From Myrica gale (lineage: Eukaryota > Streptophyta > Magnoliopsida > Fagales > Myricaceae), in the NCBI GenBank assembly GCA_963930655.1, contig OZ005605.1, positions 10,547,501 to 10,611,500 on the forward strand: 64,000 bases of DNA, read 5' to 3'. The notes beneath the pieces were generated by a model, which had not been told where the DNA came from, did not search any database, and was given only the letters and a program-made list of their open reading frames with translations. Shown here piece by piece: positions 25,601-35,951 of the stretch. Every line of letters begins with the position of its first letter. The stretch's first letter is position 1. A program made the translations under genes and the position numbers.

Positions 25601-26126
25601 GGCAATGGTACCATGCCCGAGTGGCGATGAACAGAATGAATTCTTCTATTGGAACCGGGCAGCATCATCTTCGATGCTATTAGCTTCTCCACCCCCTAAA
25701 ATTGCCCACCAAAGTATTTATGGTACAAAATTTCCAATCCGTAAAATTAAAGTGGAAGCAAATAAGAGTACCGCTTACCATTACAATCCCGTCTTTGCAC
25801 TTGATGCCGATAACAGTCCTGGAAGATAAAATCTCATTACTGAACGAAAAAAATATAAAAAGCATAGTGTTGAAACCCCACACCTGATGCCGTTTCGGTT
25901 CTAGTTAATCACAGGTCTAGTAATGAGACTAGGGTTTGTGGGTCAGGGAACCAGATAAAGAAGAGAGAGTGAAGAACAAAGACGTGGAAGCGAGATTGAA
26001 AGATGGGGATTAGCAAGAGTACCCGCTGTTGTCGACGGCTTTGGCGGCGTATTCGATCTGGAAGACGCGGCCATCGGGAGAGAATGTGGTCACTGAAAGA
26101 TCATACCCTGTTCCTATGCTACTCAT
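10603..26126 (-). CDS. PAG1: 20S proteasome subunit alpha type-3 (alpha 7), complete, 10 exons
   Basis: This is an outer-ring alpha subunit of the 20S proteasome core in cytosol and nucleus; it is structural, not catalytic. Exons on the minus strand: 26023-26126, 25779-25818, 25612-25695, 19548-19621, 18086-18172, 17912-17996, 17720-17766, 16902-16967, 11679-11769, 10603-10674. All introns are GT-AG, phases join, and the sum is 750 bp, giving 249 aa, the same length as Arabidopsis PAG1. The N-terminus [20 protein letters not shown] and [10 protein letters not shown] form the proteasome alpha signature. Later landmarks are [81 protein letters not shown] and the acidic tail ALEEMDAD. Introns 3 (6.0 kb) and 8 (5.1 kb) are swollen by a LINE and by element B, both antisense to the gene. 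A MULE starts 194 bp upstream of the ATG. Exon 9 carries unusual CHESN where CDESK is usual, but no residue loss suggests inactivity. Confidence 0.95.
11902..11929. repeat. Poly-C/poly-A tract in PAG1 intron 8
   Basis: Eighteen consecutive C (11902-11919) are followed by ten A (11920-11929). It lies 133 bp downstream of the intron donor side of exon 9 in plus coordinates. The length is prone to polymerase and sequencing error. Confidence 0.9.
12197..16052 (+). mobile_element. Element B: long TG...CA element in PAG1 intron 8
   Basis: It starts TGTCACGCCCCGAACGGCAC at 12197 and ends TCGGGGTCTTACA at 16052. The 5-bp duplication CTAGT is perfect (12192-12196 and 16053-16057). It is 3,856 bp, with no nested insertion seen. 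The conserved core is at about 12740-13010, with GGTACGGTACCGACC at 12981-12995. The 3' third differs from A and C and contains a dense GCCCA cluster (15411-15815). It is antisense to PAG1. The spliced PAG1 reading frame is unaffected because the element lies wholly within the intron. Confidence 0.85.
15411..15815 (+). promoter_or_regulatory. Cluster of 17 GCCCA motifs near the 3' end of element B
   Basis: In about 400 bp I count 17 GCCCA words on the plus strand, mostly AAGGCCCA, CAGCCCA or AAGCCCA, plus three TGGGC. GGCCCA/TGGGCC is the 'site II' motif bound by TCP factors in plant promoters of ribosomal, mitochondrial and proteasome genes. Whether it binds anything here is unknown. It may equally be a degenerate short tandem repeat. 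Elements A and C lack it. Confidence 0.5.
16058..16901. other. Remainder of PAG1 intron 8
   Basis: This is unique-looking AT-rich intron sequence between element B and exon 8. Short open frames on both strands have no family resemblance, and I see no transposon termini. Confidence 0.6.
16968..17719. other. PAG1 intron 7
   Basis: A 752-bp AT-rich intron without recognisable genes or repeats. A short T/G-rich stretch lies near 17620-17640. Confidence 0.7.
18173..19547. other. PAG1 intron 4 with a small tandem duplication and GA repeat
   Basis: 1,375 bp. Two diverged copies of about 100 bp (starting near 18598 and 18695) share 'AAAACATAG...AAGCA/TATTTTT(A)GCACTTTGCACTATACAG' and 'AACATAAGTA'. 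A GA microsatellite lies at about 19476-19493. No gene is seen. Confidence 0.6.
20083..20400. repeat. Tandem duplication (~160 bp, two copies) in PAG1 intron 3
   Basis: The block beginning CCCCTTCTTATTCTATAGAC near 20086 is repeated from about 20246 (CCCTTATTCTACAGATAC). Both copies continue ACATGTA-GCTGAATGCAT, AATGTATGGTTAT and end with a TTATGCTTTA/C-ATTATAT stretch. Divergence is about 15-20 percent with small indels. The sequence is AT-rich and has no coding potential. Confidence 0.75.
20765..23543 (+). mobile_element. 5'-truncated L1-type LINE in PAG1 intron 3
   Basis: A non-LTR retrotransposon in plus orientation, antisense to PAG1. It opens inside ORF2 upstream of the reverse transcriptase ([20 protein letters not shown], near 20785) and ends with an AATAAAG signal and a poly-A tail at 23535-23543 (TTATCAAAAAAAAATG). 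It lacks ORF1 and the endonuclease. The exact 5' junction is uncertain within about 30 bp, and I found no secure target duplication. The downstream flank begins TGTCAATTTGTGG. Confidence 0.85.
20785..23467 (+). pseudogene. LINE reverse transcriptase with C-terminal zinc-binding (zf-RVT) domain, broken
   Basis: Reverse transcriptase blocks in order: [93 protein letters not shown], then after a frameshift near 21890 LLFADDTLI (FADD in place of YxDD) and [17 protein letters not shown] zinc-binding zf-RVT region follows ([18 protein letters not shown] to [18 protein letters not shown]). There are in-frame stops near 20880 and 21140, and frameshifts near 20890, 21890 and 22300-22490. The frame ends FVACME-stop at about 23467. 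No RNase H domain follows, unlike the LINE at 51163-57830. It is inactive. Confidence 0.85.
23544..25611. other. PAG1 intron 3, part upstream of the LINE
   Basis: AT-rich intron sequence. Near 24045-24105 there is a local duplication of 'ACATGTGGGGCACTC'. Around 25037-25250 a TTGTGTTTGAGTGTTAAAAT...GGGAAACAAACATAG stretch with GAGAGAGAT motifs looks like a decayed relative of the Tourist-like MITE found at 30924 and 35952, but its ends are unclear. No gene is recognised. Confidence 0.4.
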
Positions 26127-26319
26127 ACTGTCTGATCCTTGTTTCGATTGGTCTAACTTATGCTCCGCTCTCCCTCTTCTTCGTATGTGCGTCCTTCACG
26201 AAATGCGCTTCCACTGCCAAACTCGAGCTATACAAATACACCTCACAGTTTTCCTTCTTCTCAAGAAATATGACCGCGACCCTTTTCTGTTGTTTCTTAC
26301 TCTCTTTTATTTATTTTTT
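26127..26319 (-). promoter_or_regulatory. PAG1 5' leader and surviving proximal promoter
   Basis: Only 193 bp separate the PAG1 ATG (26126) from the MULE end at 26320. This segment, with pyrimidine-rich patches in plus orientation, must hold the 5'UTR and any original core promoter. I see no clear TATA box. Any remaining upstream control must come from the MULE terminal repeat or from beyond the two transposons. Confidence 0.45.
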
Positions 26320-27103
26320 TGGAAATTGACACTTTGATCCCTAGGTTTTCCCTCCTTTAACCGTTTAATCCTTAAGTAATAAACCTTAACAAAATAACCC
26401 TTCATCTATACGTTTTTAGCAAATCACTCCTTCCGTCAAGGGTTCCGTGAGATGTTTAACGGAAGAACACGTCAGCTGTCATCCAATTCATATGTTAAAC
26501 GACACCGTCCTAATTTCCGAAGATTATAGACCAAAATGATGCCCTTTTTAGCTCATTTAGATTGATTTAGCTGCAGACAATACGCATCGTTTCCTGTCTC
26601 CCCCTTTGGTTCAACGTTGAGCCTTCCTTGACACCCTTTCAAAACCCTAAGCCCCAATAGAGAACAACTAGAGATTGTAGATCCGACAGTTCCAGCTAAA
26701 GTTCTGAAGCCGAAGCCACCATTCGAGAATCACCACAGCAAGCAGCTTCGCATATCATATATCGGGGATAATGTCTGAGAGAAGGTAATGAATATGATGT
26801 CTGCGCGAACGTGAGGTTTCTATATTTCCCTATTAGGTGTTTAGTTTAAATTTCCCTATTTGGTGTTTAGTTTACTTACTTACAGAGAACGTGAGGTTTC
26901 TATTATTAGTTGTTTAGTTAATTTGTAGACCAATATTTGGTCTCTGTTACATGGTTCTTTAATCGTTATCGTTGAAGAAATGGGTTCTTCTTTGGTCTCT
27001 GTTTCATCCAAATCTCCTATGGCACTAACTAAATGGATTATTAGGTGTCTTATAAAGAAATGGGTCGTTGTTCGGCATATGTGTGTTGGTTTAGAGGCAG
27101 AAG

Positions 27104-27436
27104 ATGAGGTCAGAACAGGATCTCGTGTGTCTAGGAATTCTTACAAAAGCATCACTCATGCTTTTACACTGGCAAAAGGCGTGTTGTGAAGCTACTAAAA
27201 ATTTTTTCCATTCTTTCAGCACGGTTTCACCATGTTCTGTGAGGATGAGTGGGCCCGATCTTATCACAAGGTGCAACTGTGGATTGACAGCACCACTTAA
27301 GACGTCATGGACGGACGCTAATCTAGGAAGACGTTTCTTTGGGTGTGAGAAGTACGATGGGAAAGCGGTATGTTCCTTATTTCAGCTATTACACTTTGCA
27401 TGTCATCATTATCCGCATATTCAGAATCAACACTAA
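27104..27436 (+). pseudogene. GRF-type zinc-finger gene remnant carried by MULE-2
   Basis: The relevant frame contains MSGPDLITRCNCGLTAPLKT followed by SWTDANLGRRFFGCEKYD. CxCG...A...TSWT..N.GRRFFGC is the GRF zinc finger (zf-GRF), a nucleic-acid-binding module often encoded beside transposases in plant genomes. The likely start is the ATG at 27245, since upstream residues are not domain-like. After the finger the frame runs into poorly conserved residues (VCSLFQLLHF), perhaps an unspliced intron boundary after AAAGCG/GTATG at 27368. It faces the transposase remnant tail-to-tail. Confidence 0.55.
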
Positions 27437-28111
27437 TACCATCACCATCCTCGCACCATGGTGTATTCTGAAACGTCCCACACCAGCCCACATCATCAAC
27501 AGCATCAGGGCATTCTACATCTTCATAGGCATCCACATCATCAACCTCTGGTTCATTGAAGTCACTCAAATCAGTGCCATAATCTGAGCCTTCAGACCTT
27601 CCCTCAGATTTTCCTCCTCCTCATCTTCATCAGTGTTTCTCCTTCCAAACAAATCTTCATCGTCTCCATAAACATCCTCCTTATTTCCCCCACAAATATC
27701 TTCTCTATTTTCCTCACAAATATCATCATTCAAATCACATGCATTATATGATGGCCCAACGTCCTCAAGTGTCAGCGGAGGCTCTACATCGTTAACTAAT
27801 TCGGCCTCATCAACGGTATGATCCACATATATGTTTAGGACCGTCCTCTTCGAAGCTCGGGATCTATTGACCATACTAACCACATCTTTGTCAGTCCTAA
27901 ATGTCCTAACAGCGAGTCAGTCCTCGTTGTCAAAAGTGTACCATAAATCACCTGGCTGCATATACCCAAGTCCCATCACCGAATACCCTATTTCACTAAC
28001 TGAGATATAATCAGGGCCCATCCGGCCCACCTCCTCCGCCTTCCCTCCTACGTAAAGTTGACCCCGACCTCCAAGAAATTGGCCTCCATGATGAATAACT
28101 ATCTTCAACAC
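27330..28111 (-). pseudogene. MuDR-type transposase N-terminus, broken, in MULE-2
   Basis: The start codon is at 28109-28111. The frame begins MLKIVIHHGGQFLGGRGQLY followed by VGGKAEEVGRMGPDYISVSE, then a stop near 27917. It resumes with a region very rich in Asp/Glu (DVYGDDEDLFGRRNTDEDEE) at 27566-27883, and after a shift at 27330-27569 (SDFNEPEVDDVDAYEDVECP). 'HHGGxF...YVGG' plus an acidic linker is the standard head of plant MULE transposases. Nothing of the zinc-knuckle, DDE or SWIM parts follows, so the gene was internally deleted. Confidence 0.6.
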
Positions 28112-30866
28112 ACATGCACATCAACAAATAATAAACATTGGACATTATGACTAAAAAGAACATTATTAAACCAAAATCTAATTATTAATTAAATCAGACT
28201 ATAGTATAACGGTGTAAGAATTAATTAATATCTTAAGACTAATATTAGTGTAACAAGTGTAACAGGTCTTTATGCTAACAACTGACCGTGGGACCACTAA
28301 ACAAAACAAACAATGAACCAAGTATTAAAAAAAACCCACGGGTGTGCTGCTTTTAAACTGGGACCACTCAAATCTATTATATTTTAGTGGCATGTGCATT
28401 CATACGTGTATATCAAAACCTAGGGACCTACAGTTATTATATGCGACAAATTCGAATTTGAAAACAACAAGACAAACACAAAAACCAAGGACACCAAAAG
28501 ATAGCACTCAGTCTGCAGTAAAGACACCAACCAACGCATAAATCGAAAAAAGTCAGCAAACACAGCATAAAGACAAGCACCTCTCCTCATTTCTCACAAT
28601 ACCGACAACACCAAGAAAGAGATGAGAAATGGGTCCCTACCTTTTCCCATTTGCTTTTTTGATCCAAGTACTCTTCTTTGAAAGTGAAATGCGTCTGACT
28701 TTGAAGATTCAACCAAATCTAGTTGGATTTTTGCACAAACCTTTCCCCCAAATCCCAATGGACTTTCCACGAATATGTCAAAATGCTCAAATATCATTTA
28801 CTTTTCAATCAAACTGCATTTTCTCTAATCTACGTTTAGATTGACACTGCAGTTAGGGGGAATCGTACCTTATATGCGACTGAAACCACGTCTCCATTGA
28901 TGATGAAAAACCTAGGGACCAACACTTAGAGCTTTGTGGCTTTTTCTGCGTCTTTTGTGAAGAAACGACAAAGGCAACGACGATGGAAACAGAGGGAGGC
29001 TTAGTGACTTTAGTGCGTGCAGAAACAAAAAGAAAAAAAAAAGCACGTACACGACACCGTTTCATAAGTAAGGAGAAATTAAGATTTCTGGGTTGGCTTG
29101 CGCAGTGCCATGTAGGGACTTAGATGGCAGCTGACGTGTTCTTCCGTTAAACATCTCACTGAACCCTTGACGGAAGAAGTGATTTGCCAAAAACATATAG
29201 ATGGAGGGTTATTTTGTTAGGGTTTATTACTTAAGGATTAAACCGTTAAAGGAGGGAAAACCTAGGGATGAAAGTGTCAATTTCCGTTATTTTTTACTCT
29301 TTAAACTTTTCATTCTATTCATATTGTATTAACTAATTTTGTCCAAAACAATGGAAGTAAGGGTGAGTACCGGAAGGAATGGAACCGGACATTCTAGTTC
29401 TGGTTCCAGTACTCACCGGAATGAAAAATATTCTGTTCCAGTTTTACTCCGGAATTTCCGGAAACGGAATCCGAAAATTTCAGTTCCATATTTGGGCCTG
29501 AAGGCACAGTTTTTACTTTGGCCAAAATACTTTTTTGGGACGAATTTGAGCTATTTTTTCTATTTCTTCCCCTATGACATAGGTTTTGTTACATTTAAAA
29601 CATATCGTTCTATCATCAAGACATCAAAGGAAAAAAAATTACATAATTATATTTGTATCCATAATTACTCGAAATAAACTTAACTAAATTAATGGGCCAA
29701 TGCAGGTAATCCAGTAACAAGAATAGTGCCACATTTGGTTCTTCACTGGTTTCAATATAGCTTCAACCTCTCAGCAATTAAAGTGTCGGCCAAGAGTTTT
29801 CTATCTGCACAGAAACAGGTCATCGTAAAAAGATGTTTTATAAGTATTCTCTATAATTGGTGAAACAGTATGACATTACTGTAATTGGTGAAAAAGTACG
29901 TATATAAACACTCAACCTCAATAAAAGAAATTATATAGAAAAAGTCTAGCTTTTAATAGTCCCCTCGATTGATAATTATAAGATAGGAATTAATCTAACC
30001 CTGATGCTTCTAAAGGATTTTAGTCCCAAGGTTCCACGACATGTTCCTCGTTTCACACAGCTTCATAATTAAGTGGGGTGACTTGTGGGCCACCTTGACT
30101 TGATGGAATTAGCTAGCTAATTGCCTGTCAAGCATAAGAGAACTTCATTCTTTTTCGGCAGATTTCAGAAACTGGAGGGGTGGAAGATTCAATAGATTAA
30201 CTACAAGATCTGATAACTTTTAGTTAGACTGCACTTCATTTCTACTACTAATTAATAAGGCTGAAGTAATGTTGCACATTAGGGTGAAGAATATTACAAA
30301 TTAAGAGGTACACATGTAATTCCTGATGAATATAATGGCAGCATTGAAGTTCCTCAAAATCATTGTCCTTTCAATAAGAACATACATAGTAAAGTATATA
30401 GCATGATATATACTAATAACAAACTCACGCAAAATATTAAAAATAGAAGAATTAGTAAGATGAACAAAAAATTTTAGTGAAGACATGCAATTGAAACAAA
30501 GGCTCATTGTCGGTTTGAAAATTAATTCCTACCTTATTCAGCAACTGTTTCAATTTTGATGCAACAAACTCAAATGACAAGTTATTTGCGCAACCAACTT
30601 CTAAAGTCAAATCTATAGCAATAAAGTCATAAATCTCACAATGTAATGATAGAAACTCTAAAATAACTAAACAAAACCAGTTTGTAAAAAGTATACCCAT
30701 AAATCTCACAATCATGGTACTCCTGCTTGTCCAACCTGCGTCCTCAAGTTCTCCATCTCTACAAAAGAAAAACAAAATAAAACAATTATAAGAGAAATAC
30801 TAAGAGAACCAAATAATCACTTAACAAAGCAAAAGATTTTAACAAAATAAAAAAGTATACACATAC

Positions 30867-33227
30867 CTAATTTGTAACTCAAGGAATCATCTCCACCATC
30901 CATGTCGCCATCTCCTTCATCAAGGGTATGTTCGTTTTGACCATTTTTTCAGGATTCTAAGTATATTCACAATTCTACCACCGAACATATTCAGAATTCA
31001 AACACAAAAACTAATACATTTTACACAATCTCCAACAACTTTTTAATTTATTATTCAACATAAATTTTCTCTCTCTATACTTTTTCACATAATTCCAATA
31101 TTTTTTTATTAAACAATTACATCAAATCATTTCTCTCTCCACTTTACACAAACACCAATAAAATACTATTTAACATAAAAATTCACAACTTCTCTAAAAT
31201 CCTACATTTTTTCTCAAAACGAACATAACCCAAGTATAGGAGCAGCATGCAACCAATTTTGTGCACATATGAGGCCCTCCACGGTACAAGGCGCCAAGGA
31301 AGAGCACAAAGCATCCAACACTGACCCAAAATGCTAAAAGCAGACTCAGATGACACGGTAGTAATTGGGATACCCAACACATCCTTCGCAATGCGAGAAA
31401 GAACTTGAAACTTATTCTCATTCACCTTCCACCACAACAAAATATCAAAACTCGACATCTTTGGTTCCACATCTTCAATCAAGTATCTCTCCACCTCAGA
31501 CTTACTATCTAGCAAGTTTTGTTGTTGTCGATAAGTATGAAGACCTCCCCATAAATTATGATCAATATTCATAAATTCATCCATACTTGCAAAACTTTGA
31601 CTTTCACTTGTTTGCGCTAATTGAGTTATGACACCTCCATCATAGTCCTCAAACATTCTTTCTAAAGTACCTCGCACCATGACAGTGAAATTCATGCCCT
31701 TATCCTTTCCAAAATTATTGATAGCACAATACTCTAAAGTGATGAATTTAAAACGATGATCCAATACTGTAGCTACAAATAAAAGTCTATTCACATGCCT
31801 CAAATTCTCCCAATACTTATCATACTTGCTTTGCATCTTTTTAGTCATGTCATGAAGCAAGATATCAGAACATGTCTCCAAATGAAACTTAATTCTTTCT
31901 AACTCCTCAAAAAGTGTATTTGAAGTTACATATGTTGACTCCGATATGCGTAGGGTGACCTCATAGAACACTTTCAAAAACTTCATAAGCTGTCTAATGT
32001 GCTCCCAATCCTCAAATAAAGGTGCCCCCAATCCTTGCCTCCCACGACCACCTTCATTCAAATACATCACTGCGTTCCTATCTTCATCCAACATATCCTC
32101 AAAAACTAGCCAAAATTTTTCAGCCCTTTCTAACATGATATAAGTCGTGTTCCATCTAGTTGGTACATCCATTTGCAAGAAATTGCTTTCAGATATCGTT
32201 CGATTTGCAGCGGCTTTCTTGAACCCAAGAAGCCTTTGAGGACTATATTTCACATATTTAATGATATTTCGTATCTTTGCAATGGAATCATCTAACTCCT
32301 TCAAACCCTCTTGAACAACAAGATTCAAAATATGTGCAACACACCATATATGAATGAACTCATGCTTACAAACAACATTTTCCCCACCTCCTAATTGCTT
32401 TCTTTTTACTTGGTCAATTGCAACATTATTATTGGTTGCATTATCAACCGTAATTGTGAGAATTTTGTCAAACCCTCAAAAATTCATACATCCCTCTATC
32501 TCTTTCCCAATTGGCCCCTTATGATCAATTATACAGCGAAAGTAAATAATCTTCTTCCATAAACATCACCTTCTATTAATATAGTGGGTTGTCACGCACA
32601 TATAATTCATATTTTGAACCGATGTCCACATATTAGTGGTAAAACACACTCTAGGACTTTCTACGACAATTGCCTCTTTCAGTTTAGTCCTTTATTGCAT
32701 ATACAACTCCATACAATCCTTCATGATCGTAAATCTTGTGGGCATCTTAAAGGGGGGCTCAAGTCTCTCAACCAATTTCCTAAACTCTAAACCCTGCACA
32801 GTCCTAAAAGACATCTCATCCATGATCAAACATTCAACAATCCACCTTCTCACTTCATTTTCACTAGAAGTATCCAATTTCAAAACACCCTTATCACTTC
32901 CTATAGCTTTCGAAGCATCCAATGTCAACCTAGATTGAGTCTTATCTAATTGGCCTTGTTGCTTCAAATATGACAAGCAACATTTCAAATGAGCTCTCAT
33001 ACCCGAAGTCTCATGGTATTCAGGGTGGCACCAGACGGAGTGAAATGATCCCACACAAAACTCTTGCGAGCATTCTTTCTCTTTTTAGTAGGTGGTTCTT
33101 TTGGCTGATTGGTAATATCCTCATGACCACCAGACTGAGGACTACTAATTGACTCATCAGGTACTGGACCACCAATATTGGGACAAGACCCTATATTTGT
33201 AGTTGGTGTAATACTAATCTCATCCAT
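30867..33227 (-). pseudogene. hAT transposase (BED zinc-finger, RICESLEEPER/DAYSLEEPER type), broken
   Basis: It starts at 33225-33227 (MDEISITPTTNIGSCPNIGG), with a basic patch PPTKKRKNARKSFVWDHFTP leading into the BED finger. A frame change near 33000 leads to HLKCCLSYLKQQGQL and, after further breaks near 32690 and 32330, to a 381-codon frame (31183-32328). That frame contains FLQMDVPTRWNTTYIMLERA, FYEVTLRISESTYVTSN, KYDKYWENLRHVNRLLFVAT and the C-terminal dimerisation motif DILLWWKVNENKFQVLSRIA...TTVSSESAFS. A one-base shift follows. A 307-bp MITE (30924-31230) interrupts the last codons, and the C-terminus resumes DEGDGDMDGGDDSLSYKL-stop at 30867. At least four disruptions make it inactive. 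Confidence 0.88.
30924..31230. mobile_element. Tourist-like MITE copy 1, inside hAT-2 transposase gene
   Basis: The ends are GGGTATGTTCGTTTTGA and, reverse-complemented, GGTTATGTTCGTTTTGAG. It is flanked by CAA on both sides (30921-30923 and 31231-31233), a 3-bp duplication. Length is 307 bp, AT-rich and noncoding. A 3-bp duplication and a GGG/GGT tip fit PIF/Harbinger (Tourist-like) MITEs. The host frame reads across the empty site (…HAAPILG / DEGDGDMD…), confirming the insertion. Confidence 0.85.
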
Positions 33228-34032
33228 CTAACATTAAACATATTTTATTTTCAGTTCATTTGAATGACAAAATTTAATTGCAAAATGACTCAATCTATCT
33301 AAATAAACTCTAAACATCTATGTTCACAACCTAAAGGATCTAAGCATAAACAACAAGTCCAAACTCCAATCCTCCAAGAGAAAACAACTGAGACATGGTG
33401 GATTGCACATTTTAACATCAGTTTCTGATGATTACATATCATAGCAATAATAATTTATGGAAAAAAAATTAATGATCCACATTCAAGAATAGAAAGAATG
33501 TGTATGTAAGCTAAGCATGCACGTATGACTTGTTTCCTTACACATGAAGAACCAGCATGCGTGTATTTAATGAGCTCCAATTATTTTTAATGAAGTTGAA
33601 CATGACAATATGCAAAGAATATTGTATTGAATAGGTTAAAGTAATGGTCTTGTTGCTTCAGACACCATATTTAATTCTAGAAAGCCAACTCAAATTACAG
33701 ATGAGCAATTTAGTAAATAATGTTTCGAATTGGGTATCATGATTCATCCAACCTTATTTGAAAAATGTTTGAGAAAGAAACAAAAAAAAACCACAAGAAC
33801 ACAATCAAAATAATAATTGGCAGCTCTTGTTTCCTCACTAGTTACTACACTGCCTAAATATCTAAATCTTCTAAGATCATTGTTGCATAAAAAACATAAG
33901 ATTCTTATTACTGCACTGCACCACTGCCTAAACATATGGACTCCAATTGTTTCCTCACTCGACAAGACATTCAGGTCTCAAAGACGTTCATAAATTTCGC
34001 AATAACTTTTTGGTAAAATAATCATACCTTGG
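33228..34032. other. 5' region of the hAT-2 transposase gene
   Basis: This is the sequence between the transposase start and element C. It should contain the transposase 5'UTR, a possible intron and the promoter. It is AT-rich with no conserved frame. Confidence 0.4.
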
Positions 34033-35598
34033 TGTCACGCCCCGAACGCTAGCTAAACGAGGCTAATGACAGCCGCGAGCATTCCCGAAAAGGAACGCTC
34101 AAGCGTACTTACTACAAATCTTGCAGCGGAATACATATCTCATTCAGAGGATTCTTACAGCGGAAATATCTTGATGCCTCAATATTTAAGAGAAGCCTTA
34201 TATCGCTAGCGTTTAACGCACATACGAACATTAGAACATGGTCCCATGATAACTTAAAGTAGTTATAACATGGTCTCAAAATATCAACTAGTTAAAAACC
34301 TTAACCTACTAAGCCGAATAACCCATGACCACCACACCACGGAGGCTCATGCCGGCTCTTACAAAAATTATCTAAACCTTACTAATATAAGCAAAAAGGA
34401 AAAGACATTTTCGCCAACCCTTCTCCTAGGGTTCAAGGTCCTCCTCTTAAGTTTCCTCCCCTGAAACATTATCTGGAATGATACAATTTAAAATTGTGAG
34501 TCGAAAGACTCAGTAAGGAGTTATAGCTAAAACATGGATTTGAAATCATGGTTTGGAAACATAAACTTAAAATCGTAAGCATGCACTTGAACTTAATTTC
34601 ATAAGCATGTAAACATTATGAATTGTGATGCACGTGTATGCCTCATGTTTGCATATGCACATGCACATGCACTTGTTCTTGAAATCGACACTTATACTTG
34701 TAAAACTCTTACTTTTGGAAAATCATCCCAATTCTTATCTGATGGGCTACTTGCCCTCTATTTACCCCTGACATCAGGGTTGTGCGTTCCCGTTGGAACT
34801 GTCCCCTATTTCCCTTAGGGACCTTACATATGGTCGAGCTAGCACACCTTCTCGCATTCGTCCTTCAGTGGCTAGACACGACCCTTGGAGGTTCACACCT
34901 TCTTGCAAGCATCCTTCAGTGTGATTGCACATACCTCATGGACTACCCATCCTTCTTGCAAGTATCCTTCGGTATGGGTGCCCTAGGTGACATTCATCCT
35001 TCACGTAAACGTCATTCGGTATGAATGCACCTTCTTGACTTGGTACGGTACCGACCGACTTTAACTTATTAACTAACTTGTCATAAAGTAGCATAAAATA
35101 GTACTTTCATTTGCATAAAATTTCTCTTTCTTACTCATGAGAAAAACGAATGGAATGCTCATGGTGTGCTCATGTTATGCTTGATGATGAGAAACTTTTA
35201 CTTCATCTCATACTTTCATTCGCACAAGACTTTCCTCTTCATGCAAATGCTTCTGTCATGTCATAATAAATCCTGAGAATTCATGCTGTGCATCATTTCA
35301 GTTTTTCAAAAGCGTAAGTTTCCACTTACAATTTTCACTTACTTATGTTCCCTTGAGCTCTTGAACTGCACTTTCCTACAATTGGGTTATACTAGTATTA
35401 TTCAAAAGTTCACTGGACGTATAGAGCAGTCATTCAATAACTCATACTGCGTCATACAAAAACATCCATAATCTTGATCTCTAGTTGGTCATCTTACAAC
35501 ACAAGGTATTTTCTTAAGTGAAAAATCTAGTAGGGTTTCTTAATAGTTTAAAAAAGGAAACTACAATTTCCAAGAAAATTTCGTGAAATTTCAAAGCA

Positions 35599-35757
35599 AG
35601 CCGCTCGAACGTCGGTCGAGCACTCGTCGAGCGTTATGCCTCTGTATAAAAGGTTAAGGGACGCTCGAGCGCATTGTCGAGCGTTGGTCGAACGTAAGTC
35701 TTCTGTACAAAAATACTGAAGGACGCTCGAGCGCATGTCGAGCGTCAGTCCATATTT
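35599..35757. repeat. ~60-bp tandem repeat with CGCTCGAGCG palindromes in element C
   Basis: Two and a half units, starting at about 35599, 35660 and 35722, each carry a (C)GCTCGA(G/A)CG palindrome followed by GTCGAGCGTY and, in the first two, a 'TCTGTA(T/C)AAAA' spacer. Similar CGCTCGAGCG words occur at about 7231-7310 in the hAT-1 leader. Confidence 0.75.
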
Positions 35758-35951
35758 CAGACACAAAACACACATTATATAACCAACACACACGAAATTT
35801 GTATTAACATGCTCTCCTCTTATAACCTCATATTCCAGACTTCCATTTTACACCTACAAATTAAAACTTCCAACAAAACCATCATCCCATCCTTCAAACA
35901 ATTGTTATTGCATCTATTCCACTTCTTTTGGTCCTTTTTATCAAACACCTA

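Larger units (their letters stand above)
26320..29286. mobile_element. Mutator-like element (MULE-2) with 165-bp terminal repeats and 9-bp target duplication
   Basis: Inverted terminal repeats at 26320-26484 and 29123-29286 are about 94 percent identical. The left starts GGAAATTGACACTTTGATCC and the right, reverse-complemented, starts GGAAATTGACACTTTCATCC. The flanks carry TTATTTTTT at 26311-26319 and 29287-29295, a 9-bp duplication as expected for Mutator, though low in complexity. Inside are two convergent gene remnants: a GRF zinc-finger frame (plus) and the N-terminus of a MuDR-type transposase (minus). The DDE domain is missing, so it is non-autonomous. It lies directly upstream of PAG1. 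Confidence 0.85.

Noticed and set aside
10603-26126. PAG1 as a pseudogene because of its transposon load
   Set aside because: All ten exons join in frame with GT-AG borders and give the exact family length.
32584-32938. Plus-strand ORFs over the hAT-2 transposase
   Set aside because: Antisense shadows of the minus-strand transposase frames.
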